From JAKQDH01 sp029558835 (GTDB lineage: Bacteria; Planctomycetota; Phycisphaerae; UBA1845), in NCBI GenBank assembly GCA_035356615.1, contig DAOQSN010000021.1, forward strand, positions 1 through 64,000: DNA of 64,000 bases. Direction: 5' to 3'. The notes under the pieces are model-generated. The model was given only the letters and a program-made list of their open reading frames with translations. It had not been told where the DNA came from and did no database searches. The position numbers and the translations under genes were made by a program. Shown piece after piece: positions 41,412-50,937 of this stretch (positions within the stretch are counted from its first letter, which is position 1; the number at the start of each line of letters is the position of its first letter).

Positions 41412-44400
41412 CTACGAACCCTTCGCCTCCCCTTGCCCACCGACCTCGGCCGCCGGGGCAACCTGCGGAGGCTCGCCTTGCCGCACCGCCTCGATCTTGG
41501 CGGCGGCCGTCGCCCGCACGCGCCCGACCTCCGGACTGCGCTCAGCAGTGGCCGAATCCTCGGCCGCCTTGACCGCCGCCGTCCAGTATTGTACCGCCTC
41601 CTGAGGCGATCCGATCCGGTAGCAGGCATCGCCCAGGTGGTCCAAGACCACCGCGTCCGGCTCCGCATCGAGCGCCACCGCCCGGGCGAGCCACTTCCTC
41701 GCCTCGGCCCACTTGCCCTGTTTATACCGAAGCCAACCCAGAGTGTCGAGATAGGCACTTCGCCGGGGATCCTGCGCCACGGCGTAGCAGATCATCCCCT
41801 CCGCCTCCTCGAGCCGCACCCCCTGGTCAATCCAGCCGTAGGCAACGTCGTTGTTCAGTCCCACGTCGTCGGGCAGCAGCCTCAGGGCTTCCGCCAGAAC
41901 GGCCGTGGCGAGTTCCGCGCGACCCTGCTCCTGGTGGCACAGGGCCATCAGGCGGGCCCGCTCGACGTTGTCCGTCGGATCGGTGGGGTCGACGGGCCAG
42001 TCCTTCAACTTAGCCTCGGCCCGCCCGTACTGCCGCGCACGAACCAATTGCTCAATCAGCAGCGAGCGCAGGAAACCGATGTCCACCCGCGAATCCGCCC
42101 GGCCAAGCTGCTCGTCGATGATGCGTTGGATCAACGCGATGCAGCTCTCGTGCTCGCCCGCCGCGCTGAGCTCCTGCAACGCCAGCCCCTGGTAGGGCAG
42201 CGGGTTCCGGCTGACGAACTGCTGATTCTCAACCAGCTCCAGCGCGTCTCCGCGCCGTCCCCCGTTGAAGAGTGCCCCGATCAATTGCAGCAGGGCGGCC
42301 TCATTGGCGGGGTCGTCGTAGATGCGGTCCAGCACAACCTGCTGGGCCTGCTCCGCCCGGCCCACCGCGATCAGCGCTTCCACCAGCAGCGGCACCACAC
42401 CCTCCGCCGGCGCGCCCTCGTGGGCCGCACACTCCAGCACGGCCAGCGCCTCCGCCGGTCGCTTCCAGCCGAGCAGTTCCCGCGCTAAACGCACCGTCCA
42501 CTGCCCGGGCGTGTCCTCTCCGGCCGCCCACTCCCGCAGCCGGGCCTCCAGCTCCTCCTCCCGCCGGGCCAGCCGCAGCGTCTCGGCCGTCGCCAGCCGA
42601 TACAGCTTCCGATGGGCCTCCTCCGGCGGTCGGTGCTCCTCCACCCACTGGATCAGCCCCAACGCCGCGTCCCACTCGTGCATGTTCAGGTTCAGGTTAA
42701 TCAGCCGCAGCCGCCACGTATGCCGGTTCGGGTGCCGCGGCAGCAGCCCACGGAGCCGCGCCGCCGCCGACTCGTAATCGAGCAACTGCTCATCAGCCTC
42801 CACCAATCCCAGGGCGGCCTCTTCGTTGTCCGGCTCCAGCGCCAGCGCCTGCGCGTAGGCCGCCCGCTTCTGGGGCAGGCGGGCATAGGCCGCGCGGGCG
42901 TCCTCGGCCGCCGTACGCGCCAGACTGTCCGCCAGCGCCAGCCAAGTGGCCGCGTCCGGCTCGTGCTCCCTTAGCGCTGCCTCCAACGCCTGTCGATAGG
43001 CCGCCCCGTCGCCCGTGCGCAGCAGGTTGATCAGCGCCGCCGCTCGCACCGCCGCCAGCGGCGTCCGCGCCTGTGTGCGCAGTTCCTCCAATTGAGCGGC
43101 CGCCTCCGTAAGCTGCCGCTCACTGACGTACATCGCGGCCAGCATCTCGCGGGCACGATCCTGGGTCGGGTCCGTCTTCAGCAGGAGCTGCAGGTGCTGC
43201 CGGGCAAGGTTCACGTCGCCAAGCTGATGGTCCACGATCGCCAGCTTGAGCATCGCCTCCGTATCGCTGCGGTCCGCCTGCGACGCCGCCGCGAAGTGAC
43301 GCCGCGCGGATCGCGGGTCATCGAGACCCAGGTACGCCTCCCCCAGGAGCCGCTCCAGCGCCGGATCCTCGGGCACATCCGTCTCGGCCCGTCCCGCCAC
43401 CCGCAGTGCATCCTCCCACTCATATTGCCGCAGGTGAATCTCCGCCAGCGCCACGCGCGTCGGCACGAAAGCCGGCGCCGCAGCGTAACTCCGGCGAAGC
43501 CAGCGATGAGCATCCTCCAGCCGCCCGACCTTCTGCGCCAGACGACCCAGCAGGTACGCGGAAGCGTAGTCCTCCCCCGGACCTTCCGCACTCAGCAGCT
43601 TCGCCACCGCGGCCGGAGCGCTCGCCGCCGCCAGGAATCGCCCATCCCAGTCGCGCACCTCCGGTCGCTTCTCAATTGCCTCGCTGCAGGCGTCCAGCAC
43701 CGCCGACCACGCCCCCTGCTCCCCCAGCAGTTGAAGTAGACGCGCCCGCACGGCATCAGCCTCCGGCTGGCGCGCCAGGTGGACTTCGAGCTCCCGCCGC
43801 GCTTGCTCCGCCTGCCCGGTAGCCACCAGGGCGTCCGCCAGACTCACCATCCAGCCCGGCTCCTCCGGCGCCGCCTGGGCCCGAGTCCGCAGTTCCTCCG
43901 CCAGGCGCTCCGGCCGCCCCTCGGCCGCGAAGATGTCGCGGAGCAGTGCCACCAACTCGTCACTGTAACTGGGCAGCGCCTGCACCGCGCCCAGTGCCGC
44001 ACCGGGCCGGCCGGCCTGCACGCACAACCGCACATAGCGACTCAGCAGGTCGAAGTTCCCTGCTTCCTGCGCCACTAGCGAGGCCAACAATTCTGCCGCC
44101 TCACCCGGTCGCCGCAACTGTTCGAGCAGGGCGGCCCGCTCCAGGGTGGCCGTGCGCCGGTACCCCACCAGCGTACCGGTCGCCTCGGGGTCCATGTTTG
44201 CCGCCGCGGCCGCGTCCGCCTCACGCGCAAACGCCTCATACTGAGTCAGCCCGGCCGAGGCATACCCCTCCGCCCCCAGCACCTGGGCCAGATGAAAGTG
44301 ACACAGCGCCGCCACGAAGGCGTCCTCCCCGAAGTTGCCGCACAGCAGCGCCGTCCGATACTCCCGCAGGGCCGCGCCCGTATCGCCGTGCTCGTGGGCC

Positions 44401-44852
44401 ACACGCCCCAGCACGTAGTGCACCAGGGCATCGTCGGGGTCCACCCCCACGGCCTGCTCCGCATGCGTCCGGGCACCTTCCGGGTTGCCCGCCCGCAGGT
44501 GCAGCCACGCCAGGGCCCGGTGGAGCCGCGGGTGTTGCGGGTCATAGCGCAGCGCCCGCTCCAACTCAAGCTGCGCCTCGGTGAAGCGCCGCTCGCCCGC
44601 CAACGGCTCCGCCTGGGCGATCTGCCGCGCCGCACGCTCCGACAACGCGGGCACCGACGCCGGCGCAGCCGGCCGGGTCACCGCCGGCTCGATGCTCTCC
44701 AGCGGCAGGGCCGCACGCGCTGGGGCGGCCTCTGCCGGCTCGCCCGCGCGCACCGCCTGCTGCACCGGCGCCGCCACTCCGCCGGACGACGACATGCACC
44801 CCGGCAAGCTCACCGCCGCCAGCAGCAACAAGATGTCTCCACGCCTGCGCAT
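41412..44852 (-). CDS. Giant TPR lipoprotein
   Basis: 1146 aa from the ATG at 44852, with GAGG seven bases upstream. The signal peptide (ILLLLAAVSLPGC) ends in a good lipobox, so it should be attached to a membrane. Almost all the rest is tetratricopeptide-like helix pairs, for instance QLELERALRYDPQHPRLHRA near residue 85 and AYAQALALEPDNEEAALGLV near 680; at least fifteen units are visible. Such proteins are protein-protein scaffolds in envelope assembly. The last repeat (YLDTLGWLRYKQGKWAEARK) is the best match to the consensus. It follows the HhH-GPD-like gene after 101 bases. Confidence 0.85.
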   Translation of the reverse strand: MRRRGDILLLLAAVSLPGCMSSSGGVAAPVQQAVRAGEPAEAAPARAALPLESIEPAVTRPAAPASVPALSERAARQIAQAEPLAGERRFTEAQLELERALRYDPQHPRLHRALAWLHLRAGNPEGARTHAEQAVGVDPDDALVHYVLGRVAHEHGDTGAALREYRTALLCGNFGEDAFVAALCHFHLAQVLGAEGYASAGLTQYEAFAREADAAAAANMDPEATGTLVGYRRTATLERAALLEQLRRPGEAAELLASLVAQEAGNFDLLSRYVRLCVQAGRPGAALGAVQALPSYSDELVALLRDIFAAEGRPERLAEELRTRAQAAPEEPGWMVSLADALVATGQAEQARRELEVHLARQPEADAVRARLLQLLGEQGAWSAVLDACSEAIEKRPEVRDWDGRFLAAASAPAAVAKLLSAEGPGEDYASAYLLGRLAQKVGRLEDAHRWLRRSYAAAPAFVPTRVALAEIHLRQYEWEDALRVAGRAETDVPEDPALERLLGEAYLGLDDPRSARRHFAAASQADRSDTEAMLKLAIVDHQLGDVNLARQHLQLLLKTDPTQDRAREMLAAMYVSERQLTEAAAQLEELRTQARTPLAAVRAAALINLLRTGDGAAYRQALEAALREHEPDAATWLALADSLARTAAEDARAAYARLPQKRAAYAQALALEPDNEEAALGLVEADEQLLDYESAAARLRGLLPRHPNRHTWRLRLINLNLNMHEWDAALGLIQWVEEHRPPEEAHRKLYRLATAETLRLARREEELEARLREWAAGEDTPGQWTVRLARELLGWKRPAEALAVLECAAHEGAPAEGVVPLLVEALIAVGRAEQAQQVVLDRIYDDPANEAALLQLIGALFNGGRRGDALELVENQQFVSRNPLPYQGLALQELSAAGEHESCIALIQRIIDEQLGRADSRVDIGFLRSLLIEQLVRARQYGRAEAKLKDWPVDPTDPTDNVERARLMALCHQEQGRAELATAVLAEALRLLPDDVGLNNDVAYGWIDQGVRLEEAEGMICYAVAQDPRRSAYLDTLGWLRYKQGKWAEARKWLARAVALDAEPDAVVLDHLGDACYRIGSPQEAVQYWTAAVKAAEDSATAERSPEVGRVRATAAAKIEAVRQGEPPQVAPAAEVGGQGEAKGS

Positions 44853-44953
44853 TGGAATCCTCGTGGCAAAGCCGTGCTCGGCGAATAGCCCGGACAACCC
44901 ACCGCGCACCGTGCGATACCTCGTGTCCGGGGGAATGAACCGGCTGTCCCGTG

Positions 44954-45700
44954 CTATGGCGGGGTTTCCTTCTCCTCAGTCACCGGCGGCGGACCGGGTT
45001 GGGCACGCGGGCGACGGCGGCGCGGCTTGGCCGGCGCGGGCTCCTTCCCTTCACTTCCTTTGCGGGCGGAGCGCTTGCCGGGCGAACCCGGCGCGCCCAG
45101 ACGCGCCGCGGCCGCCTCCATGATCAGGCAGAACGCCTTCGCTTCCTCCGCCGGTACGTGTCGTTCGAGAAACGCCTGGACCTCCTCCACTCCGGCCTCC
45201 GGGTGCACCAGCCCGGTCGACCGCAACGCCTCGAACACCACCTGGTTCACCGGAATGGCATGCCCCCCCAGGCTCCACAGCATAACCGAGGCGATGGTGA
45301 ATGCATCGATCCCGTCGAGCTTCTCCAGGTACTGCTTCGCCTCGCGCCGGGGCATCGTCCGCAGCTTATCCAGCGACAAGCGGTTCTCCCGCTCGAAAAC
45401 CGCCTGCAAGACCCGCGTCAGCCGACGCGCCCGCTCCGGCGCATCCGGCAGCAGTCCCGCAAGCTGGCCGGCCAAGTGGCTTGGCAGCGACACCCGCACG
45501 TCGTTCCAGTCGACGGCCCGGGCAAGCAGTCGTTCCACCGCTTGCCGGGCTGCCAATTCCATGCACCCGCCGCCCAGAACCCCAAGCGCCAGTCGGTAGA
45601 TCGGGTCGTCCCCGGGGGGAATCTCAGGAGCCGGTACCTCGGCGCGCAGACGGGCGTAAGCCCTCTTGAGTTGCTCGCCGTAGGCCGTCCCCTCCTTCAT
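44954..45700 (-). CDS. Degenerate HhH-GPD (endonuclease III-like) protein
   Basis: 248 aa. Start and rbfA stop overlap (ATGA). Residues about 85-200 resemble the endonuclease III fold: the hairpin LDGIDAFTIASVML and strand HAIPVNQVVFEALRSTGLV align with LPGxGxKTAxxVL and PVDTHVxRVxxRLGLV. The catalytic Lys position is Phe and the catalytic Asp position is Asn, and no four-Cys iron-sulphur loop follows. The C-terminal 50 residues are Lys/Arg/Pro-rich. Glycosylase or lyase activity is therefore unlikely; nucleic-acid binding, perhaps to rRNA given the operon, is an inference. Confidence 0.65.
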   Translation of the reverse strand: MKEGTAYGEQLKRAYARLRAEVPAPEIPPGDDPIYRLALGVLGGGCMELAARQAVERLLARAVDWNDVRVSLPSHLAGQLAGLLPDAPERARRLTRVLQAVFERENRLSLDKLRTMPRREAKQYLEKLDGIDAFTIASVMLWSLGGHAIPVNQVVFEALRSTGLVHPEAGVEEVQAFLERHVPAEEAKAFCLIMEAAAARLGAPGSPGKRSARKGSEGKEPAPAKPRRRRPRAQPGPPPVTEEKETPP

Positions 45701-46221
45701 GCCTCGCGTCCCTCCGTCGGTTCGGCGTCTAACGACCCGCCCCCTTCGACGTCCTCCGACGCGGAGCCCTCAACCTCCAGCAGATTCTCCTCACCTTCCG
45801 CGTCCGGCCCCACCACCTCACCGCCGTCCGGCCCCTGCTCACCGGCCGGCGCCTCCGGCAGGAAGGCCTCCGGCTTGGCCAGCCGGTTCTGCTCCAGCAG
45901 TTCCAACGTGCGCCGCGTGCCCCGCACGCGCGGGTCAACCAGAAACCGCAACTGCGGACACTGCCGAATCTGAAGGTCGCGGGCCACCAGCCCCTGCACG
46001 TGCCCCGTCGCGTGCTCCAGGGCCGCCAGTGTCTTGCGCTCGTCCACCGCCTGGCCCGGCACGCTCAGGTACACCTTCGCCACCTGCAAGTCCCCGCTCA
46101 CCTCGACGCGGGTCACGGTCGTCAGCGCCGCGATGCGCGGATCCTGCATGTGCCGGCTGAGCACTTCGCTCACCAGTTCGCGAATCAGGCTCCCGAGCCT
46201 TTCCCTGCGATACGGACGCAT
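45697..46221 (-). CDS. rbfA: Ribosome-binding factor A
   Basis: 174 aa from the ATG at 46221. The KH-like domain occupies residues 1-115, with MRPYRRERLGSLIRELVSEV at the start, DPRIAALTTVTRVEVSGDL in the middle and PQLRFLVDPRVRGTRRTLEL near the end. RbfA assists late 30S maturation. An acidic tail of about 50 residues (EGEENLLEVEGSASEDVEGG) is extra. It follows the DUF503 gene, in the usual nusA-infB-rbfA order. Confidence 0.9.
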   Translation of the reverse strand: MRPYRRERLGSLIRELVSEVLSRHMQDPRIAALTTVTRVEVSGDLQVAKVYLSVPGQAVDERKTLAALEHATGHVQGLVARDLQIRQCPQLRFLVDPRVRGTRRTLELLEQNRLAKPEAFLPEAPAGEQGPDGGEVVGPDAEGEENLLEVEGSASEDVEGGGSLDAEPTEGREA

Positions 46222-46262
46222 CGTGACTTCTCGTCCCCGCGGCACGGCCACGCCGACCCGTG

Positions 46263-46544
46263 TCAATGCAACTCCCGCTCGTATTGCAGCAGGCTCACCT
46301 GCGGCGTGCCGCGCACCACGTCCACCACCCGGTCCAACTGCGACTCCACCTCGCGGGCCTCGTTGGAAACCACCGCCACCCCCAACGTCGCCCGCTGCCA
46401 GACGTCCTGGTGCGCCACTTCCGCCACCGACACGTTGAAGCGGTTTCGCAGCCGTTGCTTAAGGCTCTGCAACACGCGGCGCTTGTCCTTCAGCGAGCGA
46501 GCCTCGTAAATCACCAGCTCAACGGTGAGCACGCCCACCACCAT
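46263..46544 (-). CDS. DUF503 family protein (YlxP-like)
   Basis: 93 aa from the ATG at 46544. The family pattern is visible: VGVLTVELVIYEARSLKDKR at the N-terminus, then VLQSLKQRLRNRFNVSVAEV, and DVWQRATLGVAVVSNEAREV in the middle. The family has a ferredoxin-like fold and is usually encoded between infB and rbfA, as here. Its function is unsettled; a ribosome-associated role is suggested by the position. Confidence 0.88.
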   Translation of the reverse strand: MVVGVLTVELVIYEARSLKDKRRVLQSLKQRLRNRFNVSVAEVAHQDVWQRATLGVAVVSNEAREVESQLDRVVDVVRGTPQVSLLQYERELH

Positions 46545-46560
46545 ACATCCCCGGCCGACC

Positions 46561-47709
46561 TCAGTTGTTGCGGGAAATATCCCTGACCCCCAGCGACCCG
46601 TCCGCAACGTCGATCTTGAACAATTGCGTCCGGCCGTCCGGCGTGACATAGGGCATCAGCCCGGTCCGCGTCAGCGCATCCAACAGCGGACGCTGATCGG
46701 TGGCATGCACCCCGTAAAACAGCAACTCCCGCAGCACATGTTCCTGATCGAACGTGTACTGCGGCGCGGGCAGGTACGGCAGCACTGCCCCCACCGCAAA
46801 ACGCTTGATCGTCTCCCCCTCCACCGCGACCCGCGGCAGATACAGCGCCCGCACGCTCGTCCAGCGCCCGTCCCGCACCACCACGCCCCGGTATTGACGC
46901 ACCAGGTACTTCTGGTCCGGTGTCTCCTGCACGAACACGTCCGTGGCCTCGTCCGGCACGAAGTACTCTCGTACCAGACGCCTGCGCTCCGCATCATCGG
47001 GGGCGTTCAGAATGCCCGACCGCAACGCCAGATACTGCGGATAGCCGCTGAACGCCGCATCATTCCACACCACGCTGACTTCGAGCACGAACTCCCCGTT
47101 CGTCGCCCGCGGCACCACGCCGTTGGCCTCGGTGGTAATGCAACCCGGCAACTCGTCGATGCGCCCGCGTATCGTCTTGTCGCCGCCCTGCACCGGCAGG
47201 CAAAACACCTTCGCCGTCGGGGGCACGCAACTGACGTACAGCCCGCCGTTGCCGCTCAGGTCGGCCAGACCCGTCCGCGGGGCGGCCGGGCGACGCGGCT
47301 GCGCCGCCGGCGCCCCGCCCGACGCCACCACCGGCTGCACCTCCGGGCCCTTGCGATACTCGCGCACTGCCGGCAACACCGCCAGCCGCGCCACCACAAC
47401 GACAATGATGATCAACGCCGCGAAGTAACACAGCCGGACCACCAGCCCGAACGGGTCGAAGCTCAGGCGGCGACCTGCGCCGCGCCTCCGCCACCACGGC
47501 GTTCGCCGCCGGGCCGCGGAGGGTTTCCCGGCGCCGGCCGGGGTGGACGGCTCCGCCAGCTCGCTCTCCCCGAACAGCACGTCCAACCCGTGGTCCACCT
47601 GGTCGGGTACCGTGGCGGCCCGACCACAGTAAGAGCACCGGACCGCCTTGCCGGCGTCCTCGTCCTTGGCACGGACCGTGTGACCACAATCCGCCTTGAA
47701 CTCAATCAT
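46561..47709 (-). CDS. Membrane protein with N-terminal zinc ribbon
   Basis: 382 aa. Residues 1-35 form a ribbon with C-x-H and C-x2-C ligands (DCGHTVRAK, CSYCGRAATVP). A charged linker leads to one hydrophobic segment (YFAALIIIVVVVARLAV, about residues 95-111). Residues 155-382 form a beta-rich domain with YVSCVPPTAKVFCLPVQGGD and GTQLFKIDVADGSLGVRDI-like text. No family function is known. Its place between infB and the DUF503 gene is unusual. Confidence 0.7.
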   Translation of the reverse strand: MIEFKADCGHTVRAKDEDAGKAVRCSYCGRAATVPDQVDHGLDVLFGESELAEPSTPAGAGKPSAARRRTPWWRRRGAGRRLSFDPFGLVVRLCYFAALIIIVVVVARLAVLPAVREYRKGPEVQPVVASGGAPAAQPRRPAAPRTGLADLSGNGGLYVSCVPPTAKVFCLPVQGGDKTIRGRIDELPGCITTEANGVVPRATNGEFVLEVSVVWNDAAFSGYPQYLALRSGILNAPDDAERRRLVREYFVPDEATDVFVQETPDQKYLVRQYRGVVVRDGRWTSVRALYLPRVAVEGETIKRFAVGAVLPYLPAPQYTFDQEHVLRELLFYGVHATDQRPLLDALTRTGLMPYVTPDGRTQLFKIDVADGSLGVRDISRNN

Positions 47710-47850
47710 ACCGCCCCGTCCGGTTGCAGGTTGCCCGCCTCGAGTGCCGGCGCCGCATCACCCGGTACCGCCGACTTGTCCCGTGCCCGCGCTGACGCCG
47801 GGCACTCTCGCCCCGGCACGCCGGCCCGTCGTTCCGGCCTCCTGTCCCGC

Positions 47851-50703
47851 CTACAGCGTCCGGGCGATCTTCACGACCTCGTACGTCTCCACCAGGTCGC
47901 CGACGTGCAGATCCTCGAAACCCTCGATACGCAGGCCGCACTCCAGCCCCGCCCGCACCTCCTTCACGTCATCCTTGAATCGACGCACCGACGCAAACTT
48001 GCATCCCTCGCGCACCACCACGCCGTCCCGGATGACCTTCGCCAGATGAGAACGTTCGACGACCCCGTCCAAAACGTAGCTGCCCGCCACCGCCCCCACC
48101 TTTGAAATGTGGAAGATATTCCGCACTTCCGCCTTCCCGCGGAACTCAATGCGCTCCTCCGGGGCCAGCAGGCCTTCCAGCGCCTTCTTAACCTCGTCCG
48201 CCACCTCGTAAATCACTCGGTACGCGCGAATCTCGACCCCATGCTCTTCCGCCAGCCGCCGCGCGCCCACCGCCGAGTCCACCCGGAACGCCACCACGAT
48301 CCCCTCGCACGTAGCCGCCAGCAGCACATCGCTGTCGTTCACCGCCCCCACGCCGGTATGCCGGATCGTCAGACGCACCTCATCCGAGGGCAGCTCCGAC
48401 AATGCCTGACGCAATGCCGCCAGACTGCCGTCCACGTCGGCCTTGATGATCAGGTTCAACTCCGGCGTCTCCTGCACATCCCGGCGCCGGAACATCTCCT
48501 CCAGCGTACGCACTTTCTGCGTCTGCAAGCGGGCACTGACCACCCGCTCATGCTGAATCTCGGTGGCCACGTCCTTGGCCGATTGCAGGTTGTCCACCCC
48601 GAACAACTGGTCGCCTGCCATCGGCACGTCGTCCAGACCCCAGACTTCCACCGGCGTCGCCGGACCCGCCTCCGCGATCCGCTCCCCGCGGTCGTTCAGC
48701 AGCGCCCGCACTTTGCCGAAGGCGCTGCCGCACACCACGATATCCCCCACGCGCAGCGTCCCCTCCTGCACCAGCAACCGCACCACCGGCCCCACGCCCT
48801 CCTTGGTCTCCGCTTCGATCACCGTCCCCGTAGCCGGCAGGCTCGGGTCCGCCCGCAGGTTCAGCAGTTCACCCAGCGCCACAATGTGTTGCAGCAGCTC
48901 CGCAATCCCCCGCCCGCTGACCACCGAGGTCGGGATCACATCGACCTCGCCCCCCCAGTCACCGCTGGGCGTCAAACCGTGCTCGGCAAGCTGCCCGTAA
49001 GTCTTCATCAGGTTCTGCTCGCCCAGGTCGATCTTCGTCAGCGCCACCACCACCGGCACGGCCGCCGCCTTCGCGTGGCTGATCGCCTCCACCGTCTGCG
49101 GCATCACTCCGTCGTCGGCCGCCACCGCCAGCACCACCACGTCCGTCATCTGCGCGCCCCGCGCGCGCATCGCCGAAAACGCATGATGCCCAGGCGTGTC
49201 CAGGAACGTCACCCGCCCCACCGGCGTATCCAGCGCCCACGCACCGATGTGCTGCGTAATCCCGCCGTCCTCCGCCGCCGCCACCCGCGTCTTGCGGATC
49301 GCGTCCAGCAGGCTCGTCTTCCCGTGGTCCACGTGCCCCAGGATCGTCACCACCGGCGGCCGAGGCTCCTCCCGCAACCGCGGCCGGGCGGCGAAGTCCT
49401 CCTTCAACTGGTCCAGCTTCGACATGGCGGGAATGATCTCCACCTCTATTCCGAATTGCAGAGCCAGAAGCTCCGCAACCTCCGTAGGCAGAACCATGTT
49501 GATGTTGGCGACGATGCCATGCTCGCGCTGCAGCACCTGGACAAGCTGAAGGAAGTTCAGCCCCGTGCCGGCGCAGAAGTCCTTCATGTGCACCGGCTCG
49601 TTGAGCACCACCCGGTCACGTCCGGGCGCTGCGGCCGCCACCGCCGTTCCCCCGCCGTGCTCCGACCTCCGGCGATGAATCCGCTTACCCGTGGCGGTTT
49701 TCAGGCGTTCACGCCGTTCCAGCAGATCCTGATCCCGCCACTCCAGCAGACGCTCCCCCGCCTCCGCCGCCCGCCCGGCGGCCCGGCGCGGGCTCATCCG
49801 CGGACGCCGCCCGCTGCGCTGGGCGGCGCGTTCCGCTTCCGTCCCCGGCGTCTCCGGAGAGGGTGGCGGAGCCTCCGCCGCCGGACGACGTGCAGGGGCC
49901 GGACCCGGACGCCGAATCGGGAGGTTTCGGTCCGGCGCCTCGTAGCGTACCACCCGTGGACCCCGTAGACGCGCCGGCTCCGGCACATGCTGCGGGCCTG
50001 CCGCGCGCACCGGTTCCCTCGGCTTCTCAGGTGCCGCCACGACCCCGACTGCCCCAGGCGCTCCATCGCCCTCCTGAGGGCCGGCACCCGCTGCCGCCGT
50101 CACCACTGCTGGTGGCACGGGCGCCGCCGGCGTCACCTCGCCAACCGCTTCCGCCGCGGTGCCCTCTGCCACCACACCCGCCTCTGCCACCGTAGCGGCG
50201 GCCGTACCAGGCAGCGCTACACCTTCTGCGACCACCACCGGTGGCGCCGGCAGAGCCGGCGCCGCTTCCGCAGCAACCGCTGCAGGTGCCTCTGCGGCTA
50301 CAACCTGGGGCACCGCAACCAACTCCGGCGGAACCTCGCCCGGGCGGGGAACCTCAGCCACCGCTACCGCGGACCCCTCGGCCTCCAACTCCGGAATACC
50401 CAGTTCAGCCGCGGCCGCCTGCTCGCCGCCCAAGTCCTCTTCCGCCGCTTTCCGCTGCCGCCGCGGGCGGACCCGCACCTTGCCCAGATCGACGCGCTCG
50501 GCCGTCTCCAACACCGTGCCGTGCGCCCCCTCGCTGAACCACTCCCGAATCGTCGCGTCCAGCCCCGCGCTCAGCGTCGACATGTGGTTCTTCACCACGT
50601 CGCCCAACCCCTCCGCTCGACACTTGTCGAGAATCGCCTTGCTGGAGACGTTGAGCTCCTTCGCCAGGATGTGAACTCGCATCTTATCCGCCAACGCTCT
50701 CAT
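47851..50703 (-). CDS. infB: Translation initiation factor IF-2
   Basis: 950 aa from 50703; the ATG at 50682 (MRVHILAKELN) gives the family N-terminus and may be the true start. IF-2 is the GTPase that brings initiator tRNA to the ribosome. The IF2_N helix domain (residues 8-55) is followed by about 300 residues of Ala/Pro/Val-rich linker, then the second IF2_N region near 385. The G domain has GHVDHGKTS near 455, DTPGHHAF near 500 and TKID near 554; the C-terminal domains 2-4 are complete. Codon use is typical of the window. It follows nusA after 234 bases. Confidence 0.96.
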   Translation of the reverse strand: MRALADKMRVHILAKELNVSSKAILDKCRAEGLGDVVKNHMSTLSAGLDATIREWFSEGAHGTVLETAERVDLGKVRVRPRRQRKAAEEDLGGEQAAAAELGIPELEAEGSAVAVAEVPRPGEVPPELVAVPQVVAAEAPAAVAAEAAPALPAPPVVVAEGVALPGTAAATVAEAGVVAEGTAAEAVGEVTPAAPVPPAVVTAAAGAGPQEGDGAPGAVGVVAAPEKPREPVRAAGPQHVPEPARLRGPRVVRYEAPDRNLPIRRPGPAPARRPAAEAPPPSPETPGTEAERAAQRSGRRPRMSPRRAAGRAAEAGERLLEWRDQDLLERRERLKTATGKRIHRRRSEHGGGTAVAAAAPGRDRVVLNEPVHMKDFCAGTGLNFLQLVQVLQREHGIVANINMVLPTEVAELLALQFGIEVEIIPAMSKLDQLKEDFAARPRLREEPRPPVVTILGHVDHGKTSLLDAIRKTRVAAAEDGGITQHIGAWALDTPVGRVTFLDTPGHHAFSAMRARGAQMTDVVVLAVAADDGVMPQTVEAISHAKAAAVPVVVALTKIDLGEQNLMKTYGQLAEHGLTPSGDWGGEVDVIPTSVVSGRGIAELLQHIVALGELLNLRADPSLPATGTVIEAETKEGVGPVVRLLVQEGTLRVGDIVVCGSAFGKVRALLNDRGERIAEAGPATPVEVWGLDDVPMAGDQLFGVDNLQSAKDVATEIQHERVVSARLQTQKVRTLEEMFRRRDVQETPELNLIIKADVDGSLAALRQALSELPSDEVRLTIRHTGVGAVNDSDVLLAATCEGIVVAFRVDSAVGARRLAEEHGVEIRAYRVIYEVADEVKKALEGLLAPEERIEFRGKAEVRNIFHISKVGAVAGSYVLDGVVERSHLAKVIRDGVVVREGCKFASVRRFKDDVKEVRAGLECGLRIEGFEDLHVGDLVETYEVVKIARTL

Positions 50704-50937
50704 CCTCGCTTGCCGTCGGTGCCGACTTTCACGACCAAGACCCCGCCAGGCCTACAGTCGGCTCCGTCCCGTTGTCCCCATCCCGGCCGAATGCCGCTTA
50801 CCCTTGTTCTCGTCCGCCGTGAACCAACACCCGGAACGACCATCGCCTTTGCCCTGGTTGGCTCACACATGTATCCCATATTGACGCGCCGCCAGTGTCC
50901 AACTCTCGCCTCAGCCTGCCCGCAGACCTCGAGGCCA

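Noticed and set aside
48109..49968. 619-aa plus-strand open frame
   Set aside because: His/Arg/Gln-rich antisense shadow of infB, whose own frame is fully conserved.
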